Shown in pieces: positions 15,938 through 24,312 of a DNA stretch of 24,312 bases (the first letter of the stretch is position 1; the number at the start of each line of letters is the position of its first letter). A program made the position numbers and the translations under genes. The stretch comes from Spirogloea muscicola (Eukaryota > Streptophyta > Zygnematophyceae > Spirogloeales > Spirogloeaceae). Under the pieces are notes generated by a model, which did not search any database, was not told where the DNA came from, and saw only the letters and a list, made by a program, of their open reading frames with translations. Where the stretch lies: positions 6,117 through 30,428 of the forward strand of contig WELB01000374.1 in the NCBI GenBank assembly GCA_009602725.1. Direction: 5' to 3'.

Positions 15938-16516
15938 ATGTTTGGAATTATGCGAGAGGCGGGGTATCATCCGGCGATGGAGGTGTCTGGCATCATGCCA
16001 ATCTCCTCAAGGCGCGGCAAGCCATACGTGCGGCGTCTGGACGTGGTCGCCACCCCCCGGGGCGGTGGGCCTCGTCTGCTCCTGGACGTGGTACTGATCG
16101 ACGCATACAAGGCTGGCGCACCCACGTCAACCGTGTCTGGCTAGGCCACGACCAGCGCGGAGCGCAAGAAGGAGCGGCACTACCAGGACCATCCCCAAGG
16201 GGACCATCTTTATCCGTGTGCCATGGATACCTACGGAGGCTGCGGCGTAATATGGTCCTCCCTGATCCAGCATCTGGCGCGGCTGGTTGATGCGCGTCGT
16301 CGATTTGGGGGGGGCGGCTTGGGCCACTCCAGCATTCCGCAGGCCTTAGCTGCATATTATACAATGCGGCTCTCGCCTAGTTTGCAGCGCTCGCAAGCAT
16401 TGGCTCTTCATCAACGTGCAGGGCGCGCTCTAAGTCAGGCCTCCGGCTTTCGTGGCAGCGCTCCAGCTCCCCAAGTTAGCTTGTCAGATTTGTTTGTGCT
16501 CACCCGTGGGTACTAA
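15938..16516 (+). pseudogene. LINE ORF2 C-terminal remnant, copy P2
   Basis: It begins directly after the P1 tail with MFGIMREAGYHPA, equivalent to MQGVFMEAGFKVA of P1. Then come RRLDVVATPRGGGPRLLLDV (homologous to TRRADLVAIPPGRGP) and, after an internal deletion and shift, MRLSPSLQRSQALALHQRAG and LSDLFVLTRGY-stop (16514-16516). 5'-truncated and frameshifted. The P1-P2 join has no 3' UTR between the copies. Confidence 0.7.
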
Positions 16517-16619
16517 TGTCTCTTTAGGCACCTTAGTTTAGGTCTCCTTATTATGTAGCCTTGTTTAGTTTGCTCTAGACTCTGCCTGAACAATGTATTG
16601 GCTTGAATTGGCCTCCCTT

Positions 16620-16830
16620 TCATTGCATGCGCCCTGCGCGCCTTCCTTCCCGGCAACGAGCTACTTCGACCTGAAGTTGCTCACTCGCGGGTACTGAGCT
16701 TCTCTAGTGCGTTGTCGTGTTTGGTAGTGTACTCCTTTTTCTGCACCTCTTTCTTCGGCTTTGGACATTGTCCATTATTTTTGGGCTGGCTTTGCCAGCC
16801 CCTCTTCTCTATGGGCGAGAACGCAAGCGC
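16620..16830 (+). pseudogene. LINE 3' end, copy P3: last codons, stop and 3' UTR
   Basis: The frame ends YFDLKLLTRGY-stop (stop 16695-16697), the family C-terminus. The following 3' UTR holds a hairpin and CTATGGGCGAG, both shared with the minus-strand copies. Sequence 16517-16619 between P2 and P3 is AT-richer 3' UTR-like DNA with no gene. Confidence 0.6.
16783..16801 (+). other. LINE 3' UTR hairpin, copy P3
   Basis: GGGCTGGC and GCCAGCCC form a perfect 8-bp stem around TTT. Counterparts on the minus strand are at 17632-17650 and 17938-17956 (7-bp stem, 5-base loop). Confidence 0.7.
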
Positions 16831-17101
16831 GGCCACATTAATTGGTGGCTGGGAGAGGCCAGCCCAAAGGAATGCACAAGGTCCTCTTTTCTATGGGCGG
16901 GCACTTCTTCTGAAGCTAGCCTCCTGGTCTCAAAGCCACCAGTCCTGGTAGCGGGAAGAAGTGGCACTCCCAATGGGGGCAAGGGCTGCGAACAGCCAGC
17001 CTGAAAAGAGTTGACAAAGGTTCGAAGGGGCCTAAAAACGGTGAGCAGCTACAAAGGGGCCTGAAGATGCTCTATGGCAGAACAGGGGGAGGATGGATCA
17101 C
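16831..17101 (-). other. 3' UTR-like DNA of the minus-strand LINE copy M4
   Basis: It lies beyond the M4 stop on the minus strand. Inverted repeats GGCTGG...CCAGCC (16847-16864) and GGCTG...CAGCC (16985... about 16997) resemble the hairpins of other copies. GGGGCCT is repeated (about 17026 and 17056). No gene is seen. Confidence 0.45.
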
Positions 17102-17535
17102 TCAGTAGTTACGAGTGAGGAGCCTCAGATCCGACAGACTAGCTGCCGGAAAACTTTTCCCTGACGGAAGCCAGAGGCCGCAGCAAGAGCACGGCCAGCA
17201 CGCAGATGCAGAGCGTGGGCCATGGACCGCTGTAGGGATACTGACAATGTCATGCGGTAGACCTGGGCCCACGAGCCAGCGGCGTTGAAGTCAGCCGGCT
17301 CACCGCGCCTACGGGACACAGCGCGCCGCGCAAGCCTGGCCAGCAGGTCGAGCCACTGGGACTCGAGAGCCCCGTGCACGTCCACAGCCAAGGGGACGAA
17401 CTCATTTGCAGGCGGGTGGTCAGAGTGTTTGGCCGCCTTGCTGCTACGGCCTTCGCGATTTTCTTCGTGGCAGCGTGGCCAGCCCGCGAGGCAGAGAGCC
17501 CCGGCGGGTTGGAAAGCAAGCAGCAAGCGAAGCAT
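17102..17535 (-). pseudogene. LINE ORF2 C-terminal remnant, copy M4
   Basis: It reads KHSDHPPANEFVPLAVDVHG, LARLARRAVSRRRGEP, FNAAGSWAQVYRMTLSVSLQ and HALHLRAGRALAAASGFR, matching P1. A frameshift near 17125-17150 separates this from the family tail SDLRLLTRNY-stop (17102-17104). It faces copy P3 tail to tail. Confidence 0.72.
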
Positions 17536-17548
17536 AGTTGCTACGAAT

Positions 17549-17586
17549 CACTCAGTAACCCCTGCTAAGCAGCCGCAGATCAGAGA
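17549..17586 (-). pseudogene. LINE tail-only copy M3
   Basis: It encodes SDLRLLSRGY with stop at 17552-17554. It is a 38-bp exact duplicate of 17724-17761 and is followed immediately on the minus strand by the coding part of M4, without a 3' UTR. Confidence 0.6.
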
Positions 17587-17603
17587 GAGAAAGGCGCCTG
17601 GAA

Positions 17604-17679
17604 GAAGAAAGTGCTCGCCCATTGAGAATAGGGGCTGGAACAACCAGCCCGAAAAAGAATGAACAGAGTACGAGAAGGG
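17604..17679 (-). repeat. Exact 76-bp direct repeat, copy 1 (LINE 3' UTR)
   Basis: Identical to 17910-17985 (offset 306). It includes the hairpin and the CGCCCATTGAGAATAGG stretch. Confidence 0.85.
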
Positions 17680-17909
17680 GGCCAGGGGAAGCGCTAAGTA
17701 ACAGAAACAAAGCTGCTACGAGACACTCAGTAACCCCTGCTAAGCAGCCGCAGATCAGAGATGCTGGGCTCCTGGAAGTGGGTCCCCTGGCCAGAGCCTG
17801 AGGCAGCAGCGAGGGCTCTTTGGCACGAAGGTGGAGCGCGCGCTTGGCTTCAGGGTGCGTTGGAGCGGTCGACCACATCAGTGGTGACCACATCGGCGAT
17901 GATGAGGAT
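17604..17909 (-). pseudogene. LINE 3' end, copy M2, with 3' UTR
   Basis: The coding remnant (about 17870-17762) includes RALHLRAKEPSLLPQAL, equivalent to ALHLRAGRALAAASG. The tail SDLRLLSRGY has its stop at 17727-17729. The 3' UTR 17723-17604 includes the hairpin GGGCTGG...CCAGCCC (17632-17650) and CAATGGGCGAG. Confidence 0.62.
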
Positions 17910-17985
17910 GAAGAAAGTGCTCGCCCATTGAGAATAGGGGCTGGAACAACCAGCCCGAAAAAGAATGAACAGAGTACGAGAAGGG
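17910..17985 (-). repeat. Exact 76-bp direct repeat, copy 2 (LINE 3' UTR, copy M1)
   Basis: A 3' UTR segment alone, with hairpin at 17938-17956. No ORF2 tail precedes it on the minus strand; GC-rich DNA leading to the DOA10 gene lies beyond 17985. Identity with 17604-17679 suggests recent duplication. Confidence 0.85.
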
Positions 17986-18138
17986 ATGACTGGCAGCGGG
18001 GGGAAGGGCTGGGTCGCCGTCTTCCTCGCAAGTGGGCCAGACGAGGACGAGGGCGTGACGGGCGCGGAGGGCCCGCGCAGGGCAAGGCCGCCCCCTCTCC
18101 CCGCCCCATCGCCGCCGCCGCCCCGCCCCGCCGCCGCC
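17986..18138 (+). other. GC-rich low-complexity stretch before DOA10
   Basis: It ends in a CCGCC run reaching the undetermined base at 18139. It could be 5' UTR or intron of DOA10. No CxxC-encoding first RING exon is present in any plus-strand frame. Confidence 0.4.
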
Positions 18139-18139
18139 N
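18139..18139. other. Undetermined base at the truncated 5' edge of DOA10
   Basis: A single N followed at once by C GTG CAC CAG, i.e. mid-RING codons, with no AG acceptor beside it. The N-terminal half of the RING-CH domain is missing at this point. Confidence 0.7.
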
Positions 18140-21100
18140 CGTGCACCAGGGCTGCCTCCTCCAGTGGCTCCACCACTCCCGCGCCCGCCACTGCGAGGTC
18201 TGCTCCCGCACTGCCAATAGCTCCCCGCTCCTCCCTCCCTCCTTGCGCTCGTCCTCCATCACCTCTCAGCCCCGGCGCCTCTGCCGTCCGCAGGTGTGCA
18301 AGCACGCGTTTGCGTTCTCGCCGGTGTACGCCGCCGGCGCGCCCGCGCGGCTGCCGCTGGTGGAGCTGCTGTGGGGCCTGGGCGCGCGCGCCGGGTGGGC
18401 GCTGCGCCTCGCCGCGCGCCTGGCGCTGGTTCTGGCCGTCTGGCTGCTGGCCGTGCCGCTCGCCACCTGCGCCCTCTGCCGCTTGGCGTTCGCGCGCACC
18501 CTGCCGCACGCCCACGCCCTCCTGCACTGGCGCGCCACGCCGCCGCTCCTCCTCGCCGACTGCATCTACGGCTCCGCGCTCTCCGCCGGCATCGTCCTCG
18601 TCTTCCTCGCCGCCACCTCGCTGCGCGAGTACCTCCGCCACCTGCGCGACGACGCCGCCGCCGCCGGCGCCGACGGGGGGCCTGCCAACGGCCTCGACCG
18701 CCTCTGGCTGCCCCTCCAGCAGCACCGCGACCTCGAGATCCCGCCTCCCTGGCTGCGCGCCGGCGGAGGCAGAGGCCCGGGCCCCGTGGTGCTCCCCCTT
18801 CCCCCGGCCGATGGCCTGGCCGTGCTCCCCCCACCGTTGCCCGAGGACGCGGCCGAGGAGGCAGAGGTGGAGGGCGGCGACGAGCTGCCATTCGACGAGC
18901 TGGTGGGCATGCAGGGACCCATAGTGCACCTCCTCGAGAATGCCATCACGGTGAGTGCCGAGCTCGCTGCCCTTGTCGCGGTAGACACAGCCTCTGAGCA
19001 CACCCCCGACTCTGAGGTTTAGGCAACAGACTCATCGTTGCCGGCGCTCTGCACCCTCCCTGCTCACACTGCCACCATTGACAGCTCCGCATGGTGGTGG
19101 CATGTTCCTGATTGCGGAGGTTTCGTGGGCAGGTGCTGGCGAGCAATGCCATCTTCTTGATGCTCGTCGTGCTGCTACCTTTCACGCTCGGGCGCTTGGT
19201 CCTCTCCACGGCATCGCGGCTTATGTCCAGCTCGTATCTGCCAGAGGCGTCGGGATTCCTCCTGCCTTCTGCAGCTGTGGACATGTCGGATGGGGCGCTG
19301 GTCGGCGTGGGGTACTCGGTGGTGGGGGTGGCGCTGCTGGTTTACTGCGTGCTGGTAGCGCTCGTGCGGTCTGTTCGCGGGCGGGTGGCTGGGGAGCCAA
19401 TTGGTGTTGACCGAGTGGGGCTGGGAGTGGCATGGGCAGCGAGGCAAGCGGCCGCTGTGGCCCGGCAGAGCGCTGTGGCGCTCAAAGTTGCGGCTTTGCT
19501 CAGCGTGGAGCTCGGGCTCTTCCCGCTGCTATGTGGCTGGTGGCTGGACATGTGCACACTGCGCCTGGTGGGCGCAACGGCCGCGCAACGCCTGCAGGGC
19601 CTGGCACGGGCGCCACTCGCGGCCTCGCTCGTCCACTGGGGCGCCGGGATACTGTACATGCTGCACATCACGCTCTTCGTGGCGCTGCTGCGTGAGATCC
19701 TGCGGCCGGGCATCCTGGCCTTCCTGAGAGATCCGACCGACCCCGCTTACAACCCACTGCGTGATCTGGTGGAAGACCCCCTGGGCAAGCACTGCCGTCG
19801 CGTGCTGCTGTCCACGCTTGTCTATGGCAACCTCATCGTCATGCTCATCTACCTGCCGGCGCAGGCCGCCCTCGCGCTCGCGCCTCGCATATTCCCCCTT
19901 AACTTCAGGTGAGTTTAGCCTTGTCTGCTGATTATCCCTCATCTATCGATTTGGTGAGCAGACATTTCAGCATAGCTATGTTTCCAGGAGTACAGCTGCT
20001 TTGAGCTGGCTGCTGGTGCTTGTCTGACCCCTCCCCTGCACTAGACAATGCGTTCCTTCCTGATTGCCCTGGAGTAAGCTTCTTGGTCTGGATGCCAGAT
20101 ATAGGTTTGACATCTCCCTTCTTCTCTCTGGCACTGACCATCTCCTTGTGTCACGCGTGCAGGTTCTCAGACCCGTTCACGGAGATACCGGCAGACATGC
20201 TTCTTTTCCATGTCTGCGTACCCTTCACAATTGAGCACTTCCGGCCACGAGCGACACTCAAGCGCGCTCTCCGCTTGTGGATCTCAGCCCTTGCCCCCGT
20301 TTTCTCCCTTGCGACGTTCCTGCTGCCCCTGCCCGCCCCCACCAATCCTCAACAGCAGGCTCCTCAACCGAATGCAGCCCCAGTGCCTGACCCTGCCCTT
20401 AATCCTGGGCTGGCCGTAGCACCTGGCCCTCAAGCTGCGCCTCAACCTCCCATGCAAGCACATGCTTATGGCGAAGTAGCGGGAGTGCGCAACGGTGTTG
20501 TGCCGGACCCAGCCCCTGCATTGGCCCTGGACAAGGGGAACACCAGCAATGATGGTGTTGGCAAAGCAGAGGAGTAAGTCTCGCCTACACAGTTCCCTAT
20601 GCATGCTTGCCGGCTCATGTCTGTGTTCAAGGCAAAACAGCTGACAGGTGACCCTGGTGATGCCCTCAGTGCCTGGCTGGCGGGGCGTCTTGCCATGCTG
20701 CTGGGTGCTGCATGGGGGACCCTCCTGGCATGCAATACTGGTATACTGCTCCTGCCGACTGCCACTGGTCGCTGGGCACTCTACCACCTTACACGCGTGC
20801 CCTATGCCCCACACACACACTGCAATGGTACGCCCATAATCACCTGTTCATGCTGCTCAGCTTCGCTACTCTTGTCTGAAATAAGACGGGCTCGACATGG
20901 CCAGCTCTTCTCACTTGTCAAGCCCTTCTGTTGCTTGCCTTGGTGCAGACTTATATGCATGGGGCCTGGGATGCTACCTGCTGTGGGGTGCATGTGCTGT
21001 GGTGCGCCATGCAGCGGCTTACGCTTGCACGCACCGAGCCCGCACAGTAGCCTGGGCTGCCCTGCATTGGGCAGGCTTGTGCACTCAGGGCACTCTGCTG

Positions 21101-21874
21101 CTGGTGCTGTGGCTCGGCGCTGTTCCAATCCTGGCCGGCGTTCTGTTTGAGCTGCTGCTTTTGGTCCCTCTGCGGGTCCCCCCGGACCAGACGCCGGTGC
21201 TGCTGCTCTACCAGGACTGGGCATTGGGCCTCCTCTTCCTCAAGATCTGGGTGCGGCTGGTCTCATTGACTGATGCCGGGTGGCGGGAGCGGCTGGAGCG
21301 TGCCCGTGCAGACGGCCTCGTGGGCCTCAGAGCCGGGTGGTGCCTGCGTGAGGTCGTGGGGCCTGTCCTGGTGCAGCTGCTCACAGCACTGTGCTGCCCA
21401 TATGTTGTGGCCCGGTGGCTGGCGTCCTGGGAGTTCTTGCCAGCAGTGTGGCGCTGGGCCATCATGCGCTATGCCTGGCTGGCCACGGCAGGGCTCACCT
21501 CCCTTGGCCTCCTCCTGGCGCACCTTAGCCTGGCGCTGATGCGCGTGCACGATGCAATCCGGGACGACCGTTATCTCGTCGGCCGCCGGCTGCACAACTT
21601 TGCTAGGAGTGCCGTGGAGGGACGAGAAGCTGGTGTGACGCCAGCGGAACAGCTTAAGGAGGGCGATGACTCATCCCCTGTGGAGCTCGTCAGCGAGCAG
21701 CAACAGATACTGCAGCCCTTGGATGATTCGAACTGCCATCCTCAGCGGCTTGCTTTGTCAACCTCCTCTGAGAACCCCACTCCCTCATCCTCGGCTAGCC
21801 AGAATGTGCTTGATGTGAGGCTGCGGCAACCTCCTGACAACAGAGAGATTCTAGAGTCGCTGGCACCCCGATGA
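18140..21874 (+). CDS. DOA10: DOA10/SUD1/MARCH6-type ER membrane E3 ubiquitin ligase, 5'-partial, six exons
   Basis: Exons 18140-18197, 18294-18950, 19133-19908, 20163-20573, 20670-20827 and 20949-21874 join in phase with GT-AG introns and give 994 visible residues, ending TGA. It starts inside the RING-CH domain: VHQGCLLQWLHHS then HCE|VC, split by the first intron. The first four zinc ligands are absent. KHAFAFSPVYA and about 14 hydrophobic segments follow. The mid-protein core (VELGLFPLLCGWWLDMCTLR, HWGAGILYMLHI, FLRDPTDPAYNPLRDLVEDP, FSDPFTEIPADMLLFH) is the DOA10/SUD1-conserved region. DDRYLVGRRLHNF near the end is the conserved C-terminal element, followed by a 90-residue polar tail. 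Family role: ER-associated degradation of misfolded and sterol-pathway proteins; plant SUD1 also affects HMG-CoA reductase activity. About 100 residues seem missing relative to plant SUD1 (about 1100). Confidence 0.9.
18198..18293 (+). other. 96-bp in-frame intron inside the RING CxxC pair
   Basis: The donor is GAG|GTCTGC (weak), the acceptor CCGCAG|GTG. The intron is a multiple of three with no stop, so it reads through as coding. Removal restores HCEVCKHAFAF; retention would put 32 residues between the two cysteines' codons. Confidence 0.7.
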
Positions 21875-22310
21875 CAGCCCACCTTGTACAGAACTTCCGA
21901 ATTTAGTTCACTGTATTGCAGTGGTAATTACCACCACCGCCGGCCTCCTTTCCCCCTCCCCACGTGATCCTTTTCTTTCCCTGCCCTTGTTGGACACTGA
22001 TATTGTGCAGTCAGAGTGGCAGCCGGAGCCATTTCTTTCACCAGCCCAACCATTGTCCTCATTCAAGAGCTTGGAAAGAGAACGTATTGCTTGTCAGCAG
22101 CTGTGGGCACAGGTCGACCTTTCCAGATGTCCATTCATATATGCATAGTACTGGCACTTGAGATGCTTCACCCCTGCTTGGGCTTGTGACGGTTACATGA
22201 GAAGACAGGTAAAGTTTCAGCTCTGAGTAGATACCCGCTTAGAGAGCTCAGCACAGCCCAGTAGATGCACATGTTGCGACTTGTGACTGTCGTCATCGTA
22301 ACGTCAGATC
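21875..22310. other. Convergent intergenic region, DOA10 / WDR75 3' ends
   Basis: 436 bp between the two stop codons. No gene is seen; short frames here are unconserved. It should hold both 3' UTRs. No TGTAA was found on the plus strand downstream of the DOA10 stop. Confidence 0.6.
22193..22197 (-). terminator. Possible poly(A) signal of the WDR75 gene
   Basis: TGTAA on the minus strand, 114 bp past the WDR75 stop. TGTAA is the usual polyadenylation signal of chlorophyte green algae. Confidence 0.45.
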
Positions 22311-24312
22311 TTAGCATTGTCTTCTGAAGTGGAGGACCTGTTGTTTTGGCGCGTCACAATCTTCACTGCTGCTGCCAAGCCTTTGCAAGCTGACATCATC
22401 ACCGATGGGGGCCTTGTCTAAGAACGACTCCATGAATCTCGGATAGATGCTTACTAACGAGGGCAGCACGTGGGAGGGACTGCTGAGCAGGCTCCAGTAC
22501 AGCTGCGATGAGCGATCTGCCTGGATGTCCACAACCCCCAACGAGCTTGGTGGGCCCTCCGTACGTGCCTCCCTAACTTCCAGAGAGTCCGCCACCTTTG
22601 GTAACTCTCCATACATGGCTGCATATGCAGACACAACCTCTGCACCACAAGCGACAGTATCCTCACCCTCAAAAATCTATGAACGAAGCACTTGGTTGTC
22701 TTGGAATCTGGCTGCAATACGTCGAGAGCCCTGCCCTACCTTGTCAAGCAATTTCCTCAAACAATGCAGAGAAGCAAAGTGACCCCACCACTGAAGAACA
22801 ACAAGCCAACACAGCGGCAACGTGGTAGATGGCTGAAGGATTGCAGTTGAGATTGTACCTTCCACTTTTTTTGGGCTGCCCATGGCCAAGGGTTTCCGAA
22901 GCCCCTCGGTGTCGGTGGCGGGGTCGAGTACAACATAGTCTCGCTCCTTGTTGAGCACCACCAGTGGGCAGCCTTTGCTGCTTGGCAAGAGGGCAGAACC
23001 AGGACCCATGTACACGGCTGCAGCTCCCTCAATCTCAGCAACATCAAAAGATGCCGTTGGCGTGGGGCTGGAGGGATCAAACAGCAGGAGGTGCCCGGCG
23101 TTGCCGTCCTGCTCTGCGATGGCAATTGCGAACTCCGGAGCGCCAGGGTTGACGACCAAGACACGCACGTCGAGGTGGTAGGACCACCACAGTGTTACTG
23201 TGAGCAGGCTGTACACACCCACGGTGGTCTCTGACGCCGCCACCAGGAAGGCCGACTGAGGCACAAAGGCGACGCAGCGAAGCAGCGGGGCCTTGGCTCT
23301 CGTACTGCCTTTGATGGGGAGGGGCGGTAGCGTGCACAGGAGCTCGCACGAGGCGGGGTCCCAGAGGGTGACGATTTCTCCGGCAGCGGCGGCAAGCAGG
23401 GAGCCGTCCGTCGAGAATGCCACTGAAGTGATGGGGGCACCACGAAAGGATCCCGTGCAGCTGCAGCGCCAGCAGAGTGGCGGCGCTGGCTCTGCAGTCG
23501 CTTCGGCAGCCAACGCCGCTCCCTTGCCAAGTCCCACCACCCGCACCCAGAGCTTGAAGGTGCCATCGGCCGATGCGCTCGCCACCATGTGCTCCACGGC
23601 GGGGCTGTAGGCCAGAGCCGTGATGGCGCCTCCGTGGGGCTCGCTGACGTGCGTATTGAGCTGGAAGGAGGGCACCGACCCGCCATTGCCCCCAGCACCG
23701 CCGTGGTGCTGCCAGAACTTGAGCGTGGTTGCACCGCCCATGCCCTTCTCGGGAAGAACGGCCTCGGCAGTGACCACCGTGGAGCCATCGGGGGCGACCA
23801 CGACGTGCGTGACTGCGCCCGCCTCCTGGCCCTCAGCGACATAGTTGCGGGCAGTTACCTCCAGCTCCGCAACGTGGCGGCCGCCGGCGAGGTCGTAGAG
23901 CTGCAGGGAAGCCTGGCACCCAGGACGGGCACCAACGAGAGGTGCTGCCATGTCAGCAGGCTGTCATCGCGCTCCATAGAAAGCTTGACCAAGAGCGAGG
24001 CTGAGCAGCGGAGCGAGAGCGGGCCTAGACCGGCGGTGATGGAGACCGGGGCTTGGTGGGCGAGTCTCGCACACCTGACCGGTGGGGAGGAGCAGCAGCG
24101 CGGAGGTGGCGTGCAGCCGGACCGCCGTGTCGCGCATGCCGAGGGAGAGGGCCGGCGGCGCGGCCGAGAGCCGCAGTGGCAGCGGCTTGACGCCCTGCAC
24201 GGTGGCGAGCACGCGCATGGCGGCGGTGCTGACGACGCGCAGCGCGTTGTCAGCGCAGTGCAGCAGCACCTGCGCGGGGCCGCCGGGGAAGGGCGCGGCG
24301 GCCAGCAGCGGC
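22311..24312 (-). CDS. WDR75: WDR75/NAN1 (Utp17) homologue, WD40 protein of the small-subunit processome, 5'-partial
   Basis: Exons on the minus strand: 24312-24075 (open at the window edge), 23960-22859 and 22639-22311 (TAA). The joins CAG|gtgtgc...gacag|CCT and GAA G|gtacaa...tgcag|AG keep the frame. Landmarks in order: CADNALRVVSTAAMRVLATVQGV, split here as CADNALRVVS and RVLATVQGV; LQLYDLAGGRHVAELEVTARNYV; LKFWQHH; FQLNTHVSEPHGGAITALAYSP; VASASADGTFKLWV; ITSVAFSTDGSLLAAAAGEIVTLWDP; VYSLLTVTLWWSYHLDVRVLVV; and near the C-terminus SLLSSPSHVLPSLVSIYPRFMESFL. This is the second propeller and C-terminus of WDR75. The family belongs to the t-UTP/UTP-A complex acting in nucleolar pre-18S rRNA transcription and processing. 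The N-terminal propeller lies outside the window. Confidence 0.87.

Noticed and set aside
17850-19001. 383-codon minus-strand frame opposite DOA10, and the similar 210-codon frame at 18259-18891
   Set aside because: High-GC shadow of DOA10 exon 2; composition is Arg/Ala/Gly-rich and crosses LINE repeats and the undetermined base.
20574-20648. Acceptor at ...CTGACAG (20647) for DOA10 exon 5
   Set aside because: With the GTAAGT donor at 20574 it gives the wrong phase and an immediate stop; the acceptor CCCTCAG at 20669 keeps the frame.
1-24312. tRNA, rRNA or bacterial-type operons and riboswitches
   Set aside because: No cloverleaf, rRNA core or Shine-Dalgarno-spaced gene string was seen; gene structure is eukaryotic.

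Overview
The window reads as nuclear DNA of a green alga (Chlorophyta; a trebouxiophyte is plausible but unproven). Host genes are cut by GT-AG introns, coding GC is high, telomere-like repeats are of the plant/algal TTTAGGG type, and the recognisable host proteins look most like their plant versions. No bacterial operon, tRNA, rRNA or CRISPR array was seen.

Layout. (1) 1-3291, minus: five exons of a plant-type sacsin-like chaperone, open at both ends. Its 676-1150 intron carries degenerate telomere-like tracts near both splice sites. (2) 3293-14521: a graveyard of Ty3/gypsy-type LTR retrotransposons. It includes a minus-strand element with primer-binding site, LTR and full gag but a deleted pol (4523-8352), and a plus-strand element with decayed protease-linker, RT, RNase H and integrase pieces (9579-about 11950). 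At least five more or less complete LTRs and several LTR fragments are present. One LTR is split by a 714-bp insertion flanked by a 5-bp target-site duplication. (3) 14638-17985: remnants of non-LTR (LINE) ORF2 3' ends. Three plus-strand and four minus-strand copies meet tail to tail, and hairpins lie beyond their stop codons. (4) 18140-21874, plus: a DOA10/SUD1/MARCH6-type ER ubiquitin ligase whose first RING half is missing. (5) 22311-24312, minus: the 3' part of a WDR75/NAN1 (Utp17) ribosome-biogenesis gene, convergent with DOA10.

The three host genes serve unrelated housekeeping roles (chaperone, ER protein degradation, small-subunit processome) and show no functional linkage. The middle 15 kb is mobile DNA.

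The most unusual signal is an RNA-hairpin candidate in the R/U5 part of five LTRs. The stem sequences differ between copies while pairing is kept, and a conserved CAGGG block follows. The two undetermined bases (3292, 18139) both abut truncated host exons; at 3292 the other side is LTR sequence. They are best read as assembly joins until shown otherwise.
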